A DNA stretch of 64,000 nucleotides from NCBI RefSeq assembly GCF_001439665.1, contig NZ_LMAK01000045.1:98635-162634 (forward strand). Direction: 5' to 3'. The stretch is from Formosa algae (GTDB taxonomy: Bacteria; Bacteroidota; Bacteroidia; Flavobacteriales; Flavobacteriaceae). The position numbers were made by a program, and so were the translations under genes. Below the pieces are notes generated by a model that worked only from the letters and a program-made list of their open reading frames with translations, was not told where the DNA came from and did not search any database. Position 1 is the stretch's first letter. Each line of letters begins with the position of its first letter. Below, in pieces: positions 9,026 through 17,961 of this stretch.

Positions 9026-9529
9026 TTATAAATCTATACTATCTGATGTTTTATTGAACGTCATAATCACGTCAAAAGGATTCCCTTCATATTCAGAAGG
9101 TACTTTAAGAAGCATCATATTATCACTAATTTCTAAAATTGTTGCGCGGTATCCTGACTTTACATTTTTAGCTTTAATATCGTCTCCAACATATTTAAAC
9201 TGAAACTGTGTATACCCGTCTGCCGACTCTAAAAACGACCAATGAATGGTTTGAGTGTAAGCATCGCAAATAGAACTATTTACATTAGTAGAAAATTTTC
9301 CTGAGCCGTTATTAGGAATAAAAACCCATTCGCTCCCTTTAAAACAAGACGAATCTGCTAAATCAAACAAAAAGGCTTTATATAAACCTTTATCTCCTAC
9401 AAATTTAATATTGGTTACTTCCCATGTCCCTTTTAGCATTTTTTTGCTTGGCTGACTGGCCGTTGTTGACTTGGTTCCTGAGCACGAAAATACTAGGACC
9501 GCTAAAGTCAGATAAATTAATTTTTTCAT
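9026..9529 (-). CDS. Lipocalin-like lipoprotein
   Basis: A 167-residue protein with the lipobox VFSC (Cys16). After a Ser/Thr-rich linker, the mature part begins with MLKGTWEVTNIKF, the opening strand signature of bacterial lipocalin-like domains, followed by alternating beta-strand patterns and an internal disulfide candidate (SSCFKG and SSICDA). A periplasmic-face lipid or small-molecule binding role is usual for the fold, but the ligand is unknown. It is the first gene of a two-gene unit with the glycine-zipper OmpA lipoprotein. Confidence 0.75.
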   Translation of the reverse strand: MKKLIYLTLAVLVFSCSGTKSTTASQPSKKMLKGTWEVTNIKFVGDKGLYKAFLFDLADSSCFKGSEWVFIPNNGSGKFSTNVNSSICDAYTQTIHWSFLESADGYTQFQFKYVGDDIKAKNVKSGYRATILEISDNMMLLKVPSEYEGNPFDVIMTFNKTSDSIDL

Positions 9530-9589
9530 TTGGTTTATTTATTTGATTAATATATCTCTAAGTTAATACTATTACTTCAATTTTAACAC

Positions 9590-9597
9590 CAAATATA
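9590..9597 (-). promoter_or_regulatory. Candidate -7 box (TATATTTG) for the lipocalin/OmpA unit
   Basis: An exact TAnnTTTG match on the minus strand, about 60 bp upstream of the ATG, which would give a leader of roughly 50 nt. No TTG element at normal spacing. Confidence 0.35.
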
Positions 9598-9616
9598 GTG
9601 CATAATTGACAATATA

Positions 9617-10006
9617 CTATTCAGCTAAACGGTCCTTTACAAATTCAATTTCCGTTTTTCCGTGTGGTTTAGATTTACCATCTTCGCCTAAGTTTACCAT
9701 AATAATATTGTCTACACGGATAATAGTTTCTCTAGTCATTTTATTCCTCACTTCACATTTTAAAGTTAAAGATGACTTTCCAAAATTTTCAACTGCAATA
9801 CCTATTTCAACAATATCTCCTTGCCTAGCTGAACTCATAAAATTAATTTCGGACATGTACTTAGTTACAACCTTACTGTTTTCTAATTGAATGATGGAAT
9901 ACAGCGCTGCTTCTTCATCAATCCATGCTAAAAGTTTACCACCAAAGAGCGTCCCATTTGCATTTAAATCTTCTGGTTTTACCCATTTTCTAGTGTGAAA
10001 TCTCAT
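9617..10006 (-). CDS. Acyl-CoA thioesterase, hotdog fold
   Basis: A 129-residue cytoplasmic protein with the single hotdog domain of the YciA/BACH-type acyl-CoA hydrolases. NANGTLFGGKLLAWIDEEAA (15-34) is the signature, with Asp30 in the expected catalytic region. A second signature is FMSSARQGDIVEIGIAVENFGKSS. The enzyme hydrolyses acyl-CoA to free acid and CoA; chain-length preference cannot be predicted. It is a single gene with a well-spaced promoter at 10024-10053. Confidence 0.88.
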   Translation of the reverse strand: MRFHTRKWVKPEDLNANGTLFGGKLLAWIDEEAALYSIIQLENSKVVTKYMSEINFMSSARQGDIVEIGIAVENFGKSSLTLKCEVRNKMTRETIIRVDNIIMVNLGEDGKSKPHGKTEIEFVKDRLAE

Positions 10007-10023
10007 AATTATTATTTTTGATG

Positions 10024-10053
10024 TAAAGATAATTTAATAATTGTTCATAACAA
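10024..10053 (-). promoter_or_regulatory. Promoter of the thioesterase gene (TTG-N19-TATCTTTA)
   Basis: On the minus strand a TTG element and a TATCTTTA -7 box are separated by 19 bp. This is the usual Bacteroidota spacing, with one mismatch in the last base of the -7 box. Confidence 0.55.
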
Positions 10054-10126
10054 GGTTAACAAGTAATAGGCTTAACAAAAAAATGGATAGAGATAATTAA
10101 TAATTTTAGTAAAAATGTTTAATATT

Positions 10127-10540
10127 ATGACAACAAGACACAACAATCTTAAAGCTATTCGTCCATCTTCCTCTTATGGAAAACTTAGCGAAAACATGAG
10201 TAGTGACGAACGTTTTCAAAACGAAACATTACGCCCAATTATTAAACTCCAGGAACATTTATTTGTAGAGGTGCTAAAAAATTATTTTAAGAAACATAAA
10301 AGCATGTTCTATGAGTTATCTATTCCTAAAAAAATTATCTACGTTGAAAATAGCATTCAAAAAGACATCAAATTTAGAAATTCTATTAAAGGCATGATCA
10401 TAGGCCAATTTACTATTGAAGAGTATTTAATTTACATCGAAAACTCTTCAGCATTAAATAAACGCATGATGAATATTGTAAAAGATCAGCTTATTAATAA
10501 CATACAGATGTTTGATGTGCAGCTTAGTGAAGTTGTATAA
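10127..10540 (+). CDS. Conserved protein of unknown function
   Basis: A 137-residue soluble protein with no signal peptide or membrane segment. The middle part (IKLQEHLFVEVLKNYFKKHK, then IQKDIKFRNSIKGMIIGQFT) is predicted helical and charged, and the C-terminal half is also helical. I do not recognise a catalytic motif. It looks like a small family restricted to Flavobacteriaceae. The frame extends four codons to an ATG at 10115, but a near-consensus -7 box (TAATTTTA, 10101-10108) would place transcription start at about 10115, so the ATG at 10127 was chosen. It converges with the DUF2461 gene with only 18 bp between the stops. Confidence 0.7.
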   Translation: MTTRHNNLKAIRPSSSYGKLSENMSSDERFQNETLRPIIKLQEHLFVEVLKNYFKKHKSMFYELSIPKKIIYVENSIQKDIKFRNSIKGMIIGQFTIEEYLIYIENSSALNKRMMNIVKDQLINNIQMFDVQLSEVV

Positions 10541-10558
10541 TCAAATTTAAACTTTTTT

Positions 10559-11227
10559 TTATATGAGCGATTCGCCATTAATATTCGTTGTTAAGACATC
10601 GCTCATATAATCAAAATACGGTCTAATAACCTTAAACGAACCATTAACTTGCTCTAAAAAGTCTGGCGCAAGCACTTCCTTATCTGTATATTTTTTAGTA
10701 AATATAAATTGTTTTTTTCTGATTAAATCAATATCAGGATGCGTTTTATCAAAGCCTTTAGGTGACGTTTTAAGCTCATCACCTTCTATAATACCCCAAG
10801 TAGATTTAAATCTGGAATCGTTTATAATATCTCTAACCTCTTGCGCATCTACTTCAAACTCTTTCCGTATACGCAATAAATCTTCTTTATTTGGATCCCA
10901 AAAACCAGTCGCAATAAAAGATTTATTATTAGGCTCTACATGCAAATAATAACCACCACGTAATTGTGGTTTTACACGATGTATAGTGCCTCCAAAATGT
11001 GTTTTATATGGCACTTTGTTTTTTGAAAACCTTACATCTCTATAAATTCTAAACACCTTAACGGCATCCACATCATCATGAGTTTTTAACAACGTAAAAA
11101 GTTCGTTAAAAACAGCTTTCATTTCTTTTTCTACAGTTCTAAACTCCGTTTTATGATCCTGAAACCATACTCTATCATTATTCTTTTCCAGTGCATTTAA
11201 AAAATCTAGTACTTGTTCTGAAATCAT
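10559..11227 (-). CDS. DUF2461 domain protein (TIGR02453 family)
   Basis: A 222-residue soluble protein covering nearly the full DUF2461 domain. The conserved parts are FLNALEKNNDRVWFQDHK at the N terminus, VFRIYRDVRFSKNKVPYKTH in the first third, and GGYYLHVEPNNKSFIATGFW. The family is widespread in Bacteroidota and fungi. The function is unknown to me. It is a single-gene unit; a near-consensus -7 box (TATCTTTA) lies just upstream of its start, next to the terminator of the preceding gene. Confidence 0.9.
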   Translation of the reverse strand: MISEQVLDFLNALEKNNDRVWFQDHKTEFRTVEKEMKAVFNELFTLLKTHDDVDAVKVFRIYRDVRFSKNKVPYKTHFGGTIHRVKPQLRGGYYLHVEPNNKSFIATGFWDPNKEDLLRIRKEFEVDAQEVRDIINDSRFKSTWGIIEGDELKTSPKGFDKTHPDIDLIRKKQFIFTKKYTDKEVLAPDFLEQVNGSFKVIRPYFDYMSDVLTTNINGESLI

Positions 11228-11255
11228 GTGTGTTTATTTTATTGGTATAAAGATA

Positions 11256-11282
11256 TAAAAAAGCCCCAGTAAACTGAGGCTT
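11256..11282 (-). terminator. Terminator after the secreted protein gene at 11306
   Basis: On the minus strand a 10-bp stem with one mismatch (AAGCCTCAGT/ACTGGGGCTT) is followed by a T-run. Confidence 0.75.
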
Positions 11283-11305
11283 GATATTATTAAAACGATA
11301 TGAAA

Positions 11306-11845
11306 TTACTCTACTAAATGATATGTTTTAGATATAACTTCGTTTGATTTTTTATCGAATCTTTGTACTACAAAATTACCGTTATCATCGAAATATCCGA
11401 TACCCGTATTCCCATTGTCTTTCATAACAAATTGCGAGTGATCTCCGTCTGATTGTTTTACGGCAGTTATGCTGGAATTATTAGGATTTGTAATTGTAAA
11501 TCCGTCATCACTCATATTAAACTCCATTACTTTATCATCTAATTTATAAACCATAGATTTTTTTTGAGATGAAAAAGGACTATTATCAGTAATCTTAATG
11601 GTTTCCTGAACTTGAGCTTCTGTTGGGACTCTATTCTGATTCAATTTGTTTTTATCAGCTTCATCCAACTTCACTTCCTGTTCTACACGCCTATTGATTT
11701 CGACTGTATTTTCTTTAATTTCTTTACCATTATTTGTTTGGGTGGTAATCGTCTTTGTTTCGTCTAAGACATCTTTCGTTACCGTTTGAGCTTGTACCGA
11801 AACATATCCTAAACACAAGAGTACCCCTAAATATATTGATTTCAT
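11306..11845 (-). CDS. Secreted protein of unknown function
   Basis: A 179-residue protein with a clear Sec signal peptide (residues 1-19, cleavage after VQAQ). The mature part has a charged stretch rich in Thr, Glu and Lys (residues 20-75), then a C-terminal part with GNTGIGYFDDNGNFVVQRFD, which looks like beta strands of a repeat-type fold. No catalytic motif is recognised. It lacks a type IX sorting domain. It is a single gene with its own terminator. Confidence 0.7.
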   Translation of the reverse strand: MKSIYLGVLLCLGYVSVQAQTVTKDVLDETKTITTQTNNGKEIKENTVEINRRVEQEVKLDEADKNKLNQNRVPTEAQVQETIKITDNSPFSSQKKSMVYKLDDKVMEFNMSDDGFTITNPNNSSITAVKQSDGDHSQFVMKDNGNTGIGYFDDNGNFVVQRFDKKSNEVISKTYHLVE

Positions 11846-11940
11846 AATTTTAGTTATTAAGCATTAAACTAATGTTTTTCGAGGTCTAAATTCCTTCCTC
11901 TTAAAAGAAGAAAATTATTAGAATCTGAAGTTATATCAGA

Positions 11941-12441
11941 TTACTCTACAATGGCACGGTTTAAATGCTCTGTTGGTTTCTTAGACCAAGAGTCTAACAT
12001 CCAACTTGCTTTTTCTAACTCTCTAATGTATGCTCCAATAAGGTCAATTGTACCTTCATCTGTAGCTGCTTCAGCTTTATTTACCACAGCTTTCATTTGT
12101 TTTAAAAGCAATTGGTGATCATTAAGTATTTCGGCAACCATTTCTTTATCAGATTGAATTGGAGATACTTCTTTTATTGCAGAGAGTTCTAAATAATCTG
12201 AAAGTTTACTCATTGGATGATAGCGTAGTGTTAAAATACGTTCAGCTATTTCATCAATTTTTGTTCGAGCATCTGTATATAATTCTTCAAATTTATTATG
12301 CAAATCGAAGAAATTCTCTCCTAAAATATTCCAGTGAAAATTTCTAAGTTTTTGGTAGTAAATATGGTAATCAGCTAAAAGTGTATTTAGCTCTACAACT
12401 ACAGGTAGTAGTTTTTCATCTTTTATATTTAAATAGTTCAT
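11941..12441 (-). CDS. dps: Dps family ferritin-like DNA-protection protein
   Basis: A 166-residue protein of typical Dps length. The ferroxidase signature is visible in LRNFHWNILGENFFDLHNKF (about 37-56) followed by DARTKIDEIAERIL. The protein forms a dodecamer that oxidises Fe(II) with hydrogen peroxide and stores iron, protecting DNA in oxidative stress and stationary phase. It is a single-gene unit. Its upstream region has a perfect 12-bp inverted repeat (12454-12495) around the expected promoter, suggesting a dedicated regulator. Confidence 0.93.
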   Translation of the reverse strand: MNYLNIKDEKLLPVVVELNTLLADYHIYYQKLRNFHWNILGENFFDLHNKFEELYTDARTKIDEIAERILTLRYHPMSKLSDYLELSAIKEVSPIQSDKEMVAEILNDHQLLLKQMKAVVNKAEAATDEGTIDLIGAYIRELEKASWMLDSWSKKPTEHLNRAIVE

Positions 12442-12453
12442 TATAATTGGTTT

Positions 12454-12495
12454 TATTGATTAAACTTAGTATGAATGTACAATGTTTAATCAATA
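12454..12495. promoter_or_regulatory. 12-bp inverted repeat upstream of dps
   Basis: The perfect arms TATTGATTAAAC (12454-12465) and GTTTAATCAATA (12484-12495) are separated by 18 bp. The right arm overlaps a possible TTG element, and a weak -7 box (TACATTCA) lies in the spacer. It could be an operator for a peroxide or iron regulator, or a leader hairpin. Confidence 0.6.
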
Positions 12496-12624
12496 CCAAT
12501 CGACTTATTAACTGACTTTAACCTATTTACGGATTAGTTAAGTTAATTTATGTTAATATAGAAACCTAAATCTTAAAAAGCATTAACAAAGAAAAGGCTA
12601 CGTTTTTAATAATACCACTTAGGA

Positions 12625-13407
12625 TTAAGATTCAAACTCGACTGCGTTTAGAATCAAGCCTGAAGCAGGCGCAATATAATCCATAACCTCTGCACTTTCG
12701 GGTTTTAAACTATCTTGAATATATTCTAATGTAATCTCGTGTTTACCCAATTTTATTAATGCGCCCATCATTAATCTAATTTGGTTACGCATAAACCCTT
12801 TTCCTTTAACGCGTAACATATATGACTGTTCTGGAAAGAAACTCGCAGTAAAAATGGTGTTTTCTACCAATTCGCAAGTATCTATCGCTCTATTAAACAC
12901 ACCCGTTTCTGTGGGCTTATAACAATAGGTTTTAAAATTATGAGCACCTTCAAATAATTTGGCTCCTAATTTCATTTGGTCTATATCTAACGGATCTAAA
13001 ATGGTTGTCATTAGTGGAGCACAAAACGGATGATACTTTGCACCATGGGCAAATACATAGACGTATTCTTTCATCTTAGATGCATTAATCACATTGAAAT
13101 GCTTATCGACTTCTGTAATAGACAATGCTCTTAAGTCTTGTGGTAAATTGTAATTAAACAACTCTAGAAAAGCGACTTCATCCTCAATTTTATCTTCTAA
13201 AAACAGCTCAAAAGCCCCTTGTTGTGCAGATACCATAGCATCTGTTCGCCCTGAGCCTAAAGTTTTGAAGGGTTTCCCATCCATAATATAGCGCATGGTT
13301 TTATCAATCATTAGATGTACCGTTTTTAGTTTTGGTTGTTTTTGCCAACCATGAAAACGATAGCCTAAATACTGGATTTCGATAAGATAAAAATAACGTT
13401 TATTCAA
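12625..13407 (-). CDS. truA: TruA family tRNA pseudouridine synthase (non-canonical motif)
   Basis: A 260-residue protein with the TruA fold. The N-terminal motif is YFYLIEIQYLGYRFHGWQKQ. The catalytic motif reads GSGRTDAMVSA with Asp56, where the usual sequence is GRTDAGVHA. The C-terminal RVKGKGFMRNQIRLMMGALI matches TruA. The family makes pseudouridine in tRNA anticodon stem-loops (38-40), but the altered motif suggests a paralogue with a different target. The start must be TTG at 13407: an in-frame stop lies five codons upstream and no ATG occurs in the first 30 codons. Confidence 0.8.
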   Translation of the reverse strand: MNKRYFYLIEIQYLGYRFHGWQKQPKLKTVHLMIDKTMRYIMDGKPFKTLGSGRTDAMVSAQQGAFELFLEDKIEDEVAFLELFNYNLPQDLRALSITEVDKHFNVINASKMKEYVYVFAHGAKYHPFCAPLMTTILDPLDIDQMKLGAKLFEGAHNFKTYCYKPTETGVFNRAIDTCELVENTIFTASFFPEQSYMLRVKGKGFMRNQIRLMMGALIKLGKHEITLEYIQDSLKPESAEVMDYIAPASGLILNAVEFES

Positions 13408-13510
13408 CTGAAAGTGTTTTTATAAAGAGCATGCAAGTAACCATTTTTAGTAGACTTCTCAAAAAATTCACTACTTTTAAACCGAATTAAATGTACTAAT
13501 TTTTCAATTT

Positions 13511-13924
13511 ATGACGCACGTAAAGAAGCTTCCTGTTTGGTATTGGATTGTAACCGGATTTTATTTATTATGGAATGGTTTAGGTGTTCAACAATATTTT
13601 ATACAAGCCAATAATACAGAAGCCTTTAGAGCAAAGTATACCGCAGCTCAATTAGAAGAAATAGCCGCAATGCCCACTTGGGTTATGCGTGCCTATGCTG
13701 TTGCAGTAATGGCCGGATTCTTAGCCAGTATATTTTTAATGGTGCGTAAACGTTTTGCTTATCCTGTAGCATTAACCTCATTAGTTGCCGTAATTGCACA
13801 AATGAGTTATTTGTTTTTTGAAGTAAAACCACCAAGCATAATTTTGCCAATATTAGTACTAGTATTTTCAGTACTACTGCTTTTATTTTCCAAATATGCC
13901 GTTTCAAAAAAGTGGCTTGCCTAA
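13511..13924 (+). CDS. Small integral membrane protein of unknown function
   Basis: A 137-residue protein with four hydrophobic segments (about 9-27, 58-78, 82-102, 108-128). The N-terminal KLPVWYWIVTGFYLLWNGLG and the extracytoplasmic loop with TEAFRAKYTAAQLEEIAAMP are distinctive. I recall similar proteins in many Bacteroidota without a known role. No charged residues in the membrane suggest transport. It is a single gene facing the histidine operon, with a shared terminator between. Confidence 0.75.
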   Translation: MTHVKKLPVWYWIVTGFYLLWNGLGVQQYFIQANNTEAFRAKYTAAQLEEIAAMPTWVMRAYAVAVMAGFLASIFLMVRKRFAYPVALTSLVAVIAQMSYLFFEVKPPSIILPILVLVFSVLLLLFSKYAVSKKWLA

Positions 13925-13937
13925 CACGATATAAACA

Positions 13938-13974
13938 AAAAAGGAGCATTTTTACTTAAAAAATGCTCCTTTTT
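13938..13974. terminator. Bidirectional terminator between membrane protein gene and his operon
   Basis: A 16-bp stem (AAAAAGGAGCATTTTT with AAAAATGCTCCTTTTT) and a 5-nt loop. Both strands have T-runs, ending both convergent units. Confidence 0.92.
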
Positions 13975-13982
13975 CGTTGCTC

Positions 13983-14585
13983 TTATTTTTCTCTGCCTTT
14001 TAAGATGTCTACTACATCTTTAATTTCAAAACCTTTGGCTTGCAATAAGATTAGATAGTGAAACAATAAATCGGCACTTTCGTTTAAGAATAAATCAGCG
14101 TCGTTATCTTTTGCTTCAATAACCACTTCAACAGCTTCCTCTCCTACTTTCTGTGCAATTTTATTAATACCTTTTTCAAATAAAGAAGACACATACGATT
14201 TTGATGCTGAAGCGTTTAAACGTCTATCTTTAATCACATCTTCTAAATGCGAAATAAATCCGTATGCTTCATTATTAGTCTCTCCCCAACACGTATCGGT
14301 ACCCTTGTGGCACGTTGGGCCTTTCGGATGTACAGTGACTAATAAGGTGTCGTTGTCACAATCTAATTTAATATCGACTAAATTTAATACATTGCCACTC
14401 TCTTCACCTTTAGTCCATAACCGATTCTTAGTTCTGCTAAAAAAGGTAACTAATTTTGTTGTTTTAGTCTTTTCAAATGCTTCGGCATTCATATACCCTA
14501 GCATCAACACTTCTTTAGTTAATGCATCTTGCACGATTGCAGGCACTAATCCATCGTTATTTTTATTGAAATCTATATTCATCAC
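13983..14585 (-). CDS. hisI: Bifunctional phosphoribosyl-AMP cyclohydrolase / phosphoribosyl-ATP pyrophosphatase
   Basis: A 200-residue fusion (HisIE). The cyclohydrolase domain (1-110) has LVTFFSRTKNRLWTKGEESG and the metal ligands in LDCDNDTLLVTVHPKGPTCH. The pyrophosphatase domain (about 112-200) has GINKIAQKVGEEAVEVVIEA with the metal-binding acidic residues. Together they carry out histidine steps 2 and 3, from phosphoribosyl-ATP to ProFAR. It is the last gene of the operon, 22 bp after hisF and followed by a strong terminator. Confidence 0.95.
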   Translation of the reverse strand: MMNIDFNKNNDGLVPAIVQDALTKEVLMLGYMNAEAFEKTKTTKLVTFFSRTKNRLWTKGEESGNVLNLVDIKLDCDNDTLLVTVHPKGPTCHKGTDTCWGETNNEAYGFISHLEDVIKDRRLNASASKSYVSSLFEKGINKIAQKVGEEAVEVVIEAKDNDADLFLNESADLLFHYLILLQAKGFEIKDVVDILKGREK

Positions 14586-14607
14586 TATTGTTTTGACATG
14601 TAAAATT

Positions 14608-15363
14608 TTACAATCTTACAGCTATGTTATTTGTTTTTAATTCTGCTTTTAATTCTGAAATTGGAATTTCTCCAAAATGAAATACACTTGCGGCCAAGGC
14701 GGCATCTGCTTTTCCCTCTTGAAACGTATCTACAAAATGTTGTATGGTTCCTGCTCCACCTGAAGCGATAATTGGAATATTTAGCATATCTGACAATTTC
14801 GCTAAGGCTTCATTTGCAAAGCCGTTTTTTGTCCCATCATGATTCATAGACGTGAATAAAATTTCACCAGCGCCTAAATCTTCAACTTGCTTGGCCCATT
14901 CAAACAAATCAATTTCAGTTGGAATACTTCCTCCTGCCAAATGCACTTTCCATTGTCCATCAACTTCTTTCGCGTCTATAGCAACTACGACACACTGACT
15001 TCCAAATTTTTCTGATAATTCCTTGACCAATTCCGGACGTTTTACAGCCGAAGAGTTAATGGAAATTTTATCTGCGCCACATTGTAATAACGCGTCGACA
15101 TGTTCTATAGAGGAAATTCCACCACCTACTGTAAAGGGAATATTTACTTGTTCTGCAACATGTAATACCATATCTAGGGTTGTTCCTCTTCCTTCTAAAG
15201 TAGCTGAGATGTCTAAAAACACCAGCTCGTCTGCACCTTTTAAGGCATATTGTTTCGCCAATTCTACCGGGTCTCCAGCATCAATTAAATCGACAAAATT
15301 TACACCTTTTACGGTTCTTCCATTTTTAATATCCAAACAAGGGATAATTCGTTTTGTAAGCAT
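14608..15363 (-). CDS. hisF: Imidazole glycerol phosphate synthase, cyclase subunit
   Basis: A 251-residue TIM barrel of standard length. The catalytic aspartates are visible in IPCLDIKNG (Asp11) and [11 protein letters not shown] (about Asp130), and the phosphate-binding loops are TVGGGI and IASGGAG. It uses ammonia delivered by HisH to convert PRFAR into imidazole glycerol phosphate and AICAR. It lies 6 bp downstream of hisA and is coupled to the glutaminase hisH in the same operon. Confidence 0.97.
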   Translation of the reverse strand: MLTKRIIPCLDIKNGRTVKGVNFVDLIDAGDPVELAKQYALKGADELVFLDISATLEGRGTTLDMVLHVAEQVNIPFTVGGGISSIEHVDALLQCGADKISINSSAVKRPELVKELSEKFGSQCVVVAIDAKEVDGQWKVHLAGGSIPTEIDLFEWAKQVEDLGAGEILFTSMNHDGTKNGFANEALAKLSDMLNIPIIASGGAGTIQHFVDTFQEGKADAALAASVFHFGEIPISELKAELKTNNIAVRL

Positions 15364-15369
15364 ATTAAT

Positions 15370-16098
15370 TTATTGAGAGTTTACAACCAGTTTTTCTAAA
15401 TCCTTCATACTGATTTTGTTTTCGTAAATCGCTTTTCCGATAATTACACCTTCGCAACCTAATTCCTTAAGTTTTGGTAATTCCTCTTTACAAGAAATTC
15501 CACCAGAAGCTATAAGTTTAATACTTGGATTTTCGGTAATTATCTTTTTATATAAGTCGAATGATGGTCCTTCTAACATACCATCTTTAGAGATATCTGT
15601 ACAAATAACGTACTGAATACCTTTACTCATATATCCTTTTATAAAGGGGGTAACTTCCAAGCTACTTTCTTCCAACCAACCACTAATGGCTACTTTTTCG
15701 TTCTTAGCATCTGCACCTAGAATAATTTTCTGACTGCCGTATTTTTGAATCCAACTTTCGAACATGGCGCTATTTTTTACTGCAATACTTCCGCCAGTAA
15801 TTTGTTTTGCACCAGAACTAAATGCAATATGTAAATCGTCGTTTGTTTTTAATCCACCTCCAAAATCAACTTTTAAATTGGTTTTTGAAGCTATCTGATC
15901 TAAAATCTTGTAATTTATAATTTTGCTCGCTTTAGCACCATCTAAATCTACAAGGTGCAAATATTCTACACCGGCATCTTCAAAACTTTTAGCAACTTCT
16001 AAAGGATTTTCGTTATACACTTTTTTGGTATCGTAATCGCCTTTAGTTAAACGCACACATTTTCCGTCTATAATATCTATGGCTGGTATAATTCTCAT
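15370..16098 (-). CDS. hisA: ProFAR isomerase
   Basis: A 242-residue TIM barrel homologous to HisF. The catalytic aspartates are in [13 protein letters not shown] (Asp8) and [12 protein letters not shown] (about Asp128), and the phosphate loops are DFGGGL and IASGGIS. It isomerises ProFAR to PRFAR by an Amadori rearrangement, histidine step 4. It lies between hisH and hisF with gaps of 24 and 6 bp. Confidence 0.97.
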   Translation of the reverse strand: MRIIPAIDIIDGKCVRLTKGDYDTKKVYNENPLEVAKSFEDAGVEYLHLVDLDGAKASKIINYKILDQIASKTNLKVDFGGGLKTNDDLHIAFSSGAKQITGGSIAVKNSAMFESWIQKYGSQKIILGADAKNEKVAISGWLEESSLEVTPFIKGYMSKGIQYVICTDISKDGMLEGPSFDLYKKIITENPSIKLIASGGISCKEELPKLKELGCEGVIIGKAIYENKISMKDLEKLVVNSQ

Positions 16099-16122
16099 AA
16101 TTAAATGTTGATCGGTTTAAGT

Positions 16123-16752
16123 TTAAGATTCTAGATTTAAAAAATTTTCAAGCAGTTTAGCGCCTGCAATACTACTTTTTTCTGGGTGAAATTGCACACC
16201 GTAAAAATTATTATGTTTTACAGCCGTAGTATAATTTCCATTATAATTGGTTGTCGCAATGGCTTCTTTACAATCTTCTGCATAATAGCTATGTACTAAA
16301 TACATATACGACTCTTCCGAAATACCTTTAAATAAATCGGACTTCAAATTGGTAATGGTATTCCACCCCATTTGCGGTACTTTAACTGTATTAGGAAAGC
16401 GTTTTACATGGACTTGAAAGATACCCAAACCTTTAGTATTTCCTTCTTCTGAAGACAAACAAAGCAATTGCATACCCAAACAAATACCTAAAACTGGCTG
16501 AGTTAAGGTAGGAATTAATTCGTCTAATTTAGTGCTTTTTAGCATTTTTAATGCCGAGCTGGCTTCACCAACGCCTGGAAAAATAACACGATCTGCATTT
16601 TTAATAGTCTCAGGATCGTTGGACAGTACAGCATCTACACCTAAACGTTTAAATGCAAACTGAATACTTTTAATGTTACCTGCTCCGTAATCTATTATTA
16701 CAACAGAAATCCCTTCAAAATTCTGTTTTTCTATCATTTTATCTAAACTCAT
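16123..16752 (-). CDS. hisH: Imidazole glycerol phosphate synthase, glutaminase subunit
   Basis: A 209-residue class I glutamine amidotransferase. The nucleophile is the Cys in VLGICLGMQLL, and the His-Glu pair is in VQFHPEKSSIAG. It hydrolyses glutamine and channels ammonia to HisF. The start at 16752 gives a leading SLDKMIEKQNFEG before the conserved VVIIDYGAGN, about a dozen residues longer than usual; the internal ATG at 16737 is a possible alternative. There is a 72-bp gap to hisB upstream, the longest inside the operon. Confidence 0.96.
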   Translation of the reverse strand: MSLDKMIEKQNFEGISVVIIDYGAGNIKSIQFAFKRLGVDAVLSNDPETIKNADRVIFPGVGEASSALKMLKSTKLDELIPTLTQPVLGICLGMQLLCLSSEEGNTKGLGIFQVHVKRFPNTVKVPQMGWNTITNLKSDLFKGISEESYMYLVHSYYAEDCKEAIATTNYNGNYTTAVKHNNFYGVQFHPEKSSIAGAKLLENFLNLES

Positions 16753-16824
16753 AATCTATATTCTAAAGACTCGCCATTTTTGCAAGTACACCTCTTCTCC
16801 CTCTCGGAAGATTATGATGGGTTT

Positions 16825-17961
16825 TTACAACATCCCTTTTGTTGATGGTAAAATCATTTTTTCTACATCGCGTTTTACTGCCATTTTTATAGCTTTCGCG
16901 AAGGCTTTAAATATCGCTTCAATTTTATGATGCTCGTTAGTCCCTTCCGCTTTTATGTTTAAATTACATTTTGCACCATCGGTAAACGATTTAAAGAAAT
17001 GATAAAACATTTCTGTTGGCATTTTACCAACCATTTCACGTTTAAAATCAGCATCCCAAACCAACCAGTTTCTTCCTCCAAAATCGATTCCAGCAGATGC
17101 TAAACAATCGTCCATTGGCAGGTAAAAACCATAGCGTTCTATTCCTAATTTGTTTCCTAAAACGGTGTTGAATAATTCTCCTAAAGCAATCGCTGTATCT
17201 TCAATAGTATGGTGTTCGTCTACTTCTAAATCGCCAACCACTTTTAAATTTAAATCTAACTGCCCATGACGTGCAATTTGATCTAACATATGATCGAAAA
17301 AAGCAATACCTGTTTCAATATTACTTTTACCAGTTCCGTCTAAATTTAAATCGATTTTAATTTTAGTTTCGTTGGTGTTACGCTCAATACTTCCCGTCCG
17401 ATCTTCTACTTTTAGATGTTTATAAATAGCTTCCCAATCGTTAGATTCTAAAGCGATATAAGCATCTAAAGCCTCACGTTTCACAGTGATTTCATCGGTA
17501 CCAAGATTTGTATTGTCGTTTATAAAAATGCCTTTAGAACCTAAGTTCTTCGCTAATTCAATATCTGTTAAACGGTCACCAATAACATAAGAATTTTCTA
17601 AATCGTAAGCTTCAGAAAAATATTGAGTTAATAATCCGGTGTTAGGTTTACGCGTAGGCGCATTATCTTTTGCAAATGTTCTGTCTATAAATTGTTCTTT
17701 AAACTCTACACCTTCATTTTTAAAGGCTTCAAGAATAAAATTATGAACAGGCCAAAAGGTATCTTCAGGATACACCTCTGTACCTAAACCATCTTGATTG
17801 GTAATCATGACGATTTCGAAATCCAATTCTTTTGCTATTTTACTTAAATATTGAAATACTTTAGGGTAAAATTCTAACTTCTCAAAGCTATCAATCTGTT
17901 CGTCAGCAGGCTCTCTAATTATCGTGCCATCACGATCTATAAATAATACTTTTTGTTTCAT
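16825..17961 (-). CDS. hisB: Bifunctional histidinol-phosphatase / imidazoleglycerol-phosphate dehydratase
   Basis: A 378-residue fusion. The N-terminal HAD phosphatase (about 1-165) begins with LFIDRDGTI (Asp9 nucleophile, Asp11). The C-terminal dehydratase (about 185-378) carries the manganese-binding motifs [28 protein letters not shown] and [15 protein letters not shown]. It performs histidine steps 6 and 8. The fused form is typical of enterics and Bacteroidota. The start overlaps the hisC stop by 4 bp (ATGA), implying translational coupling. Confidence 0.97.
   Translation of the reverse strand: MKQKVLFIDRDGTIIREPADEQIDSFEKLEFYPKVFQYLSKIAKELDFEIVMITNQDGLGTEVYPEDTFWPVHNFILEAFKNEGVEFKEQFIDRTFAKDNAPTRKPNTGLLTQYFSEAYDLENSYVIGDRLTDIELAKNLGSKGIFINDNTNLGTDEITVKREALDAYIALESNDWEAIYKHLKVEDRTGSIERNTNETKIKIDLNLDGTGKSNIETGIAFFDHMLDQIARHGQLDLNLKVVGDLEVDEHHTIEDTAIALGELFNTVLGNKLGIERYGFYLPMDDCLASAGIDFGGRNWLVWDADFKREMVGKMPTEMFYHFFKSFTDGAKCNLNIKAEGTNEHHKIEAIFKAFAKAIKMAVKRDVEKMILPSTKGML

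Noticed and set aside
10115..10540. Glyoxalase activity for the small protein
   Set aside because: I associate similar proteins with that label, but no vicinal-oxygen-chelate motif or metal ligands can be seen; kept as unknown.
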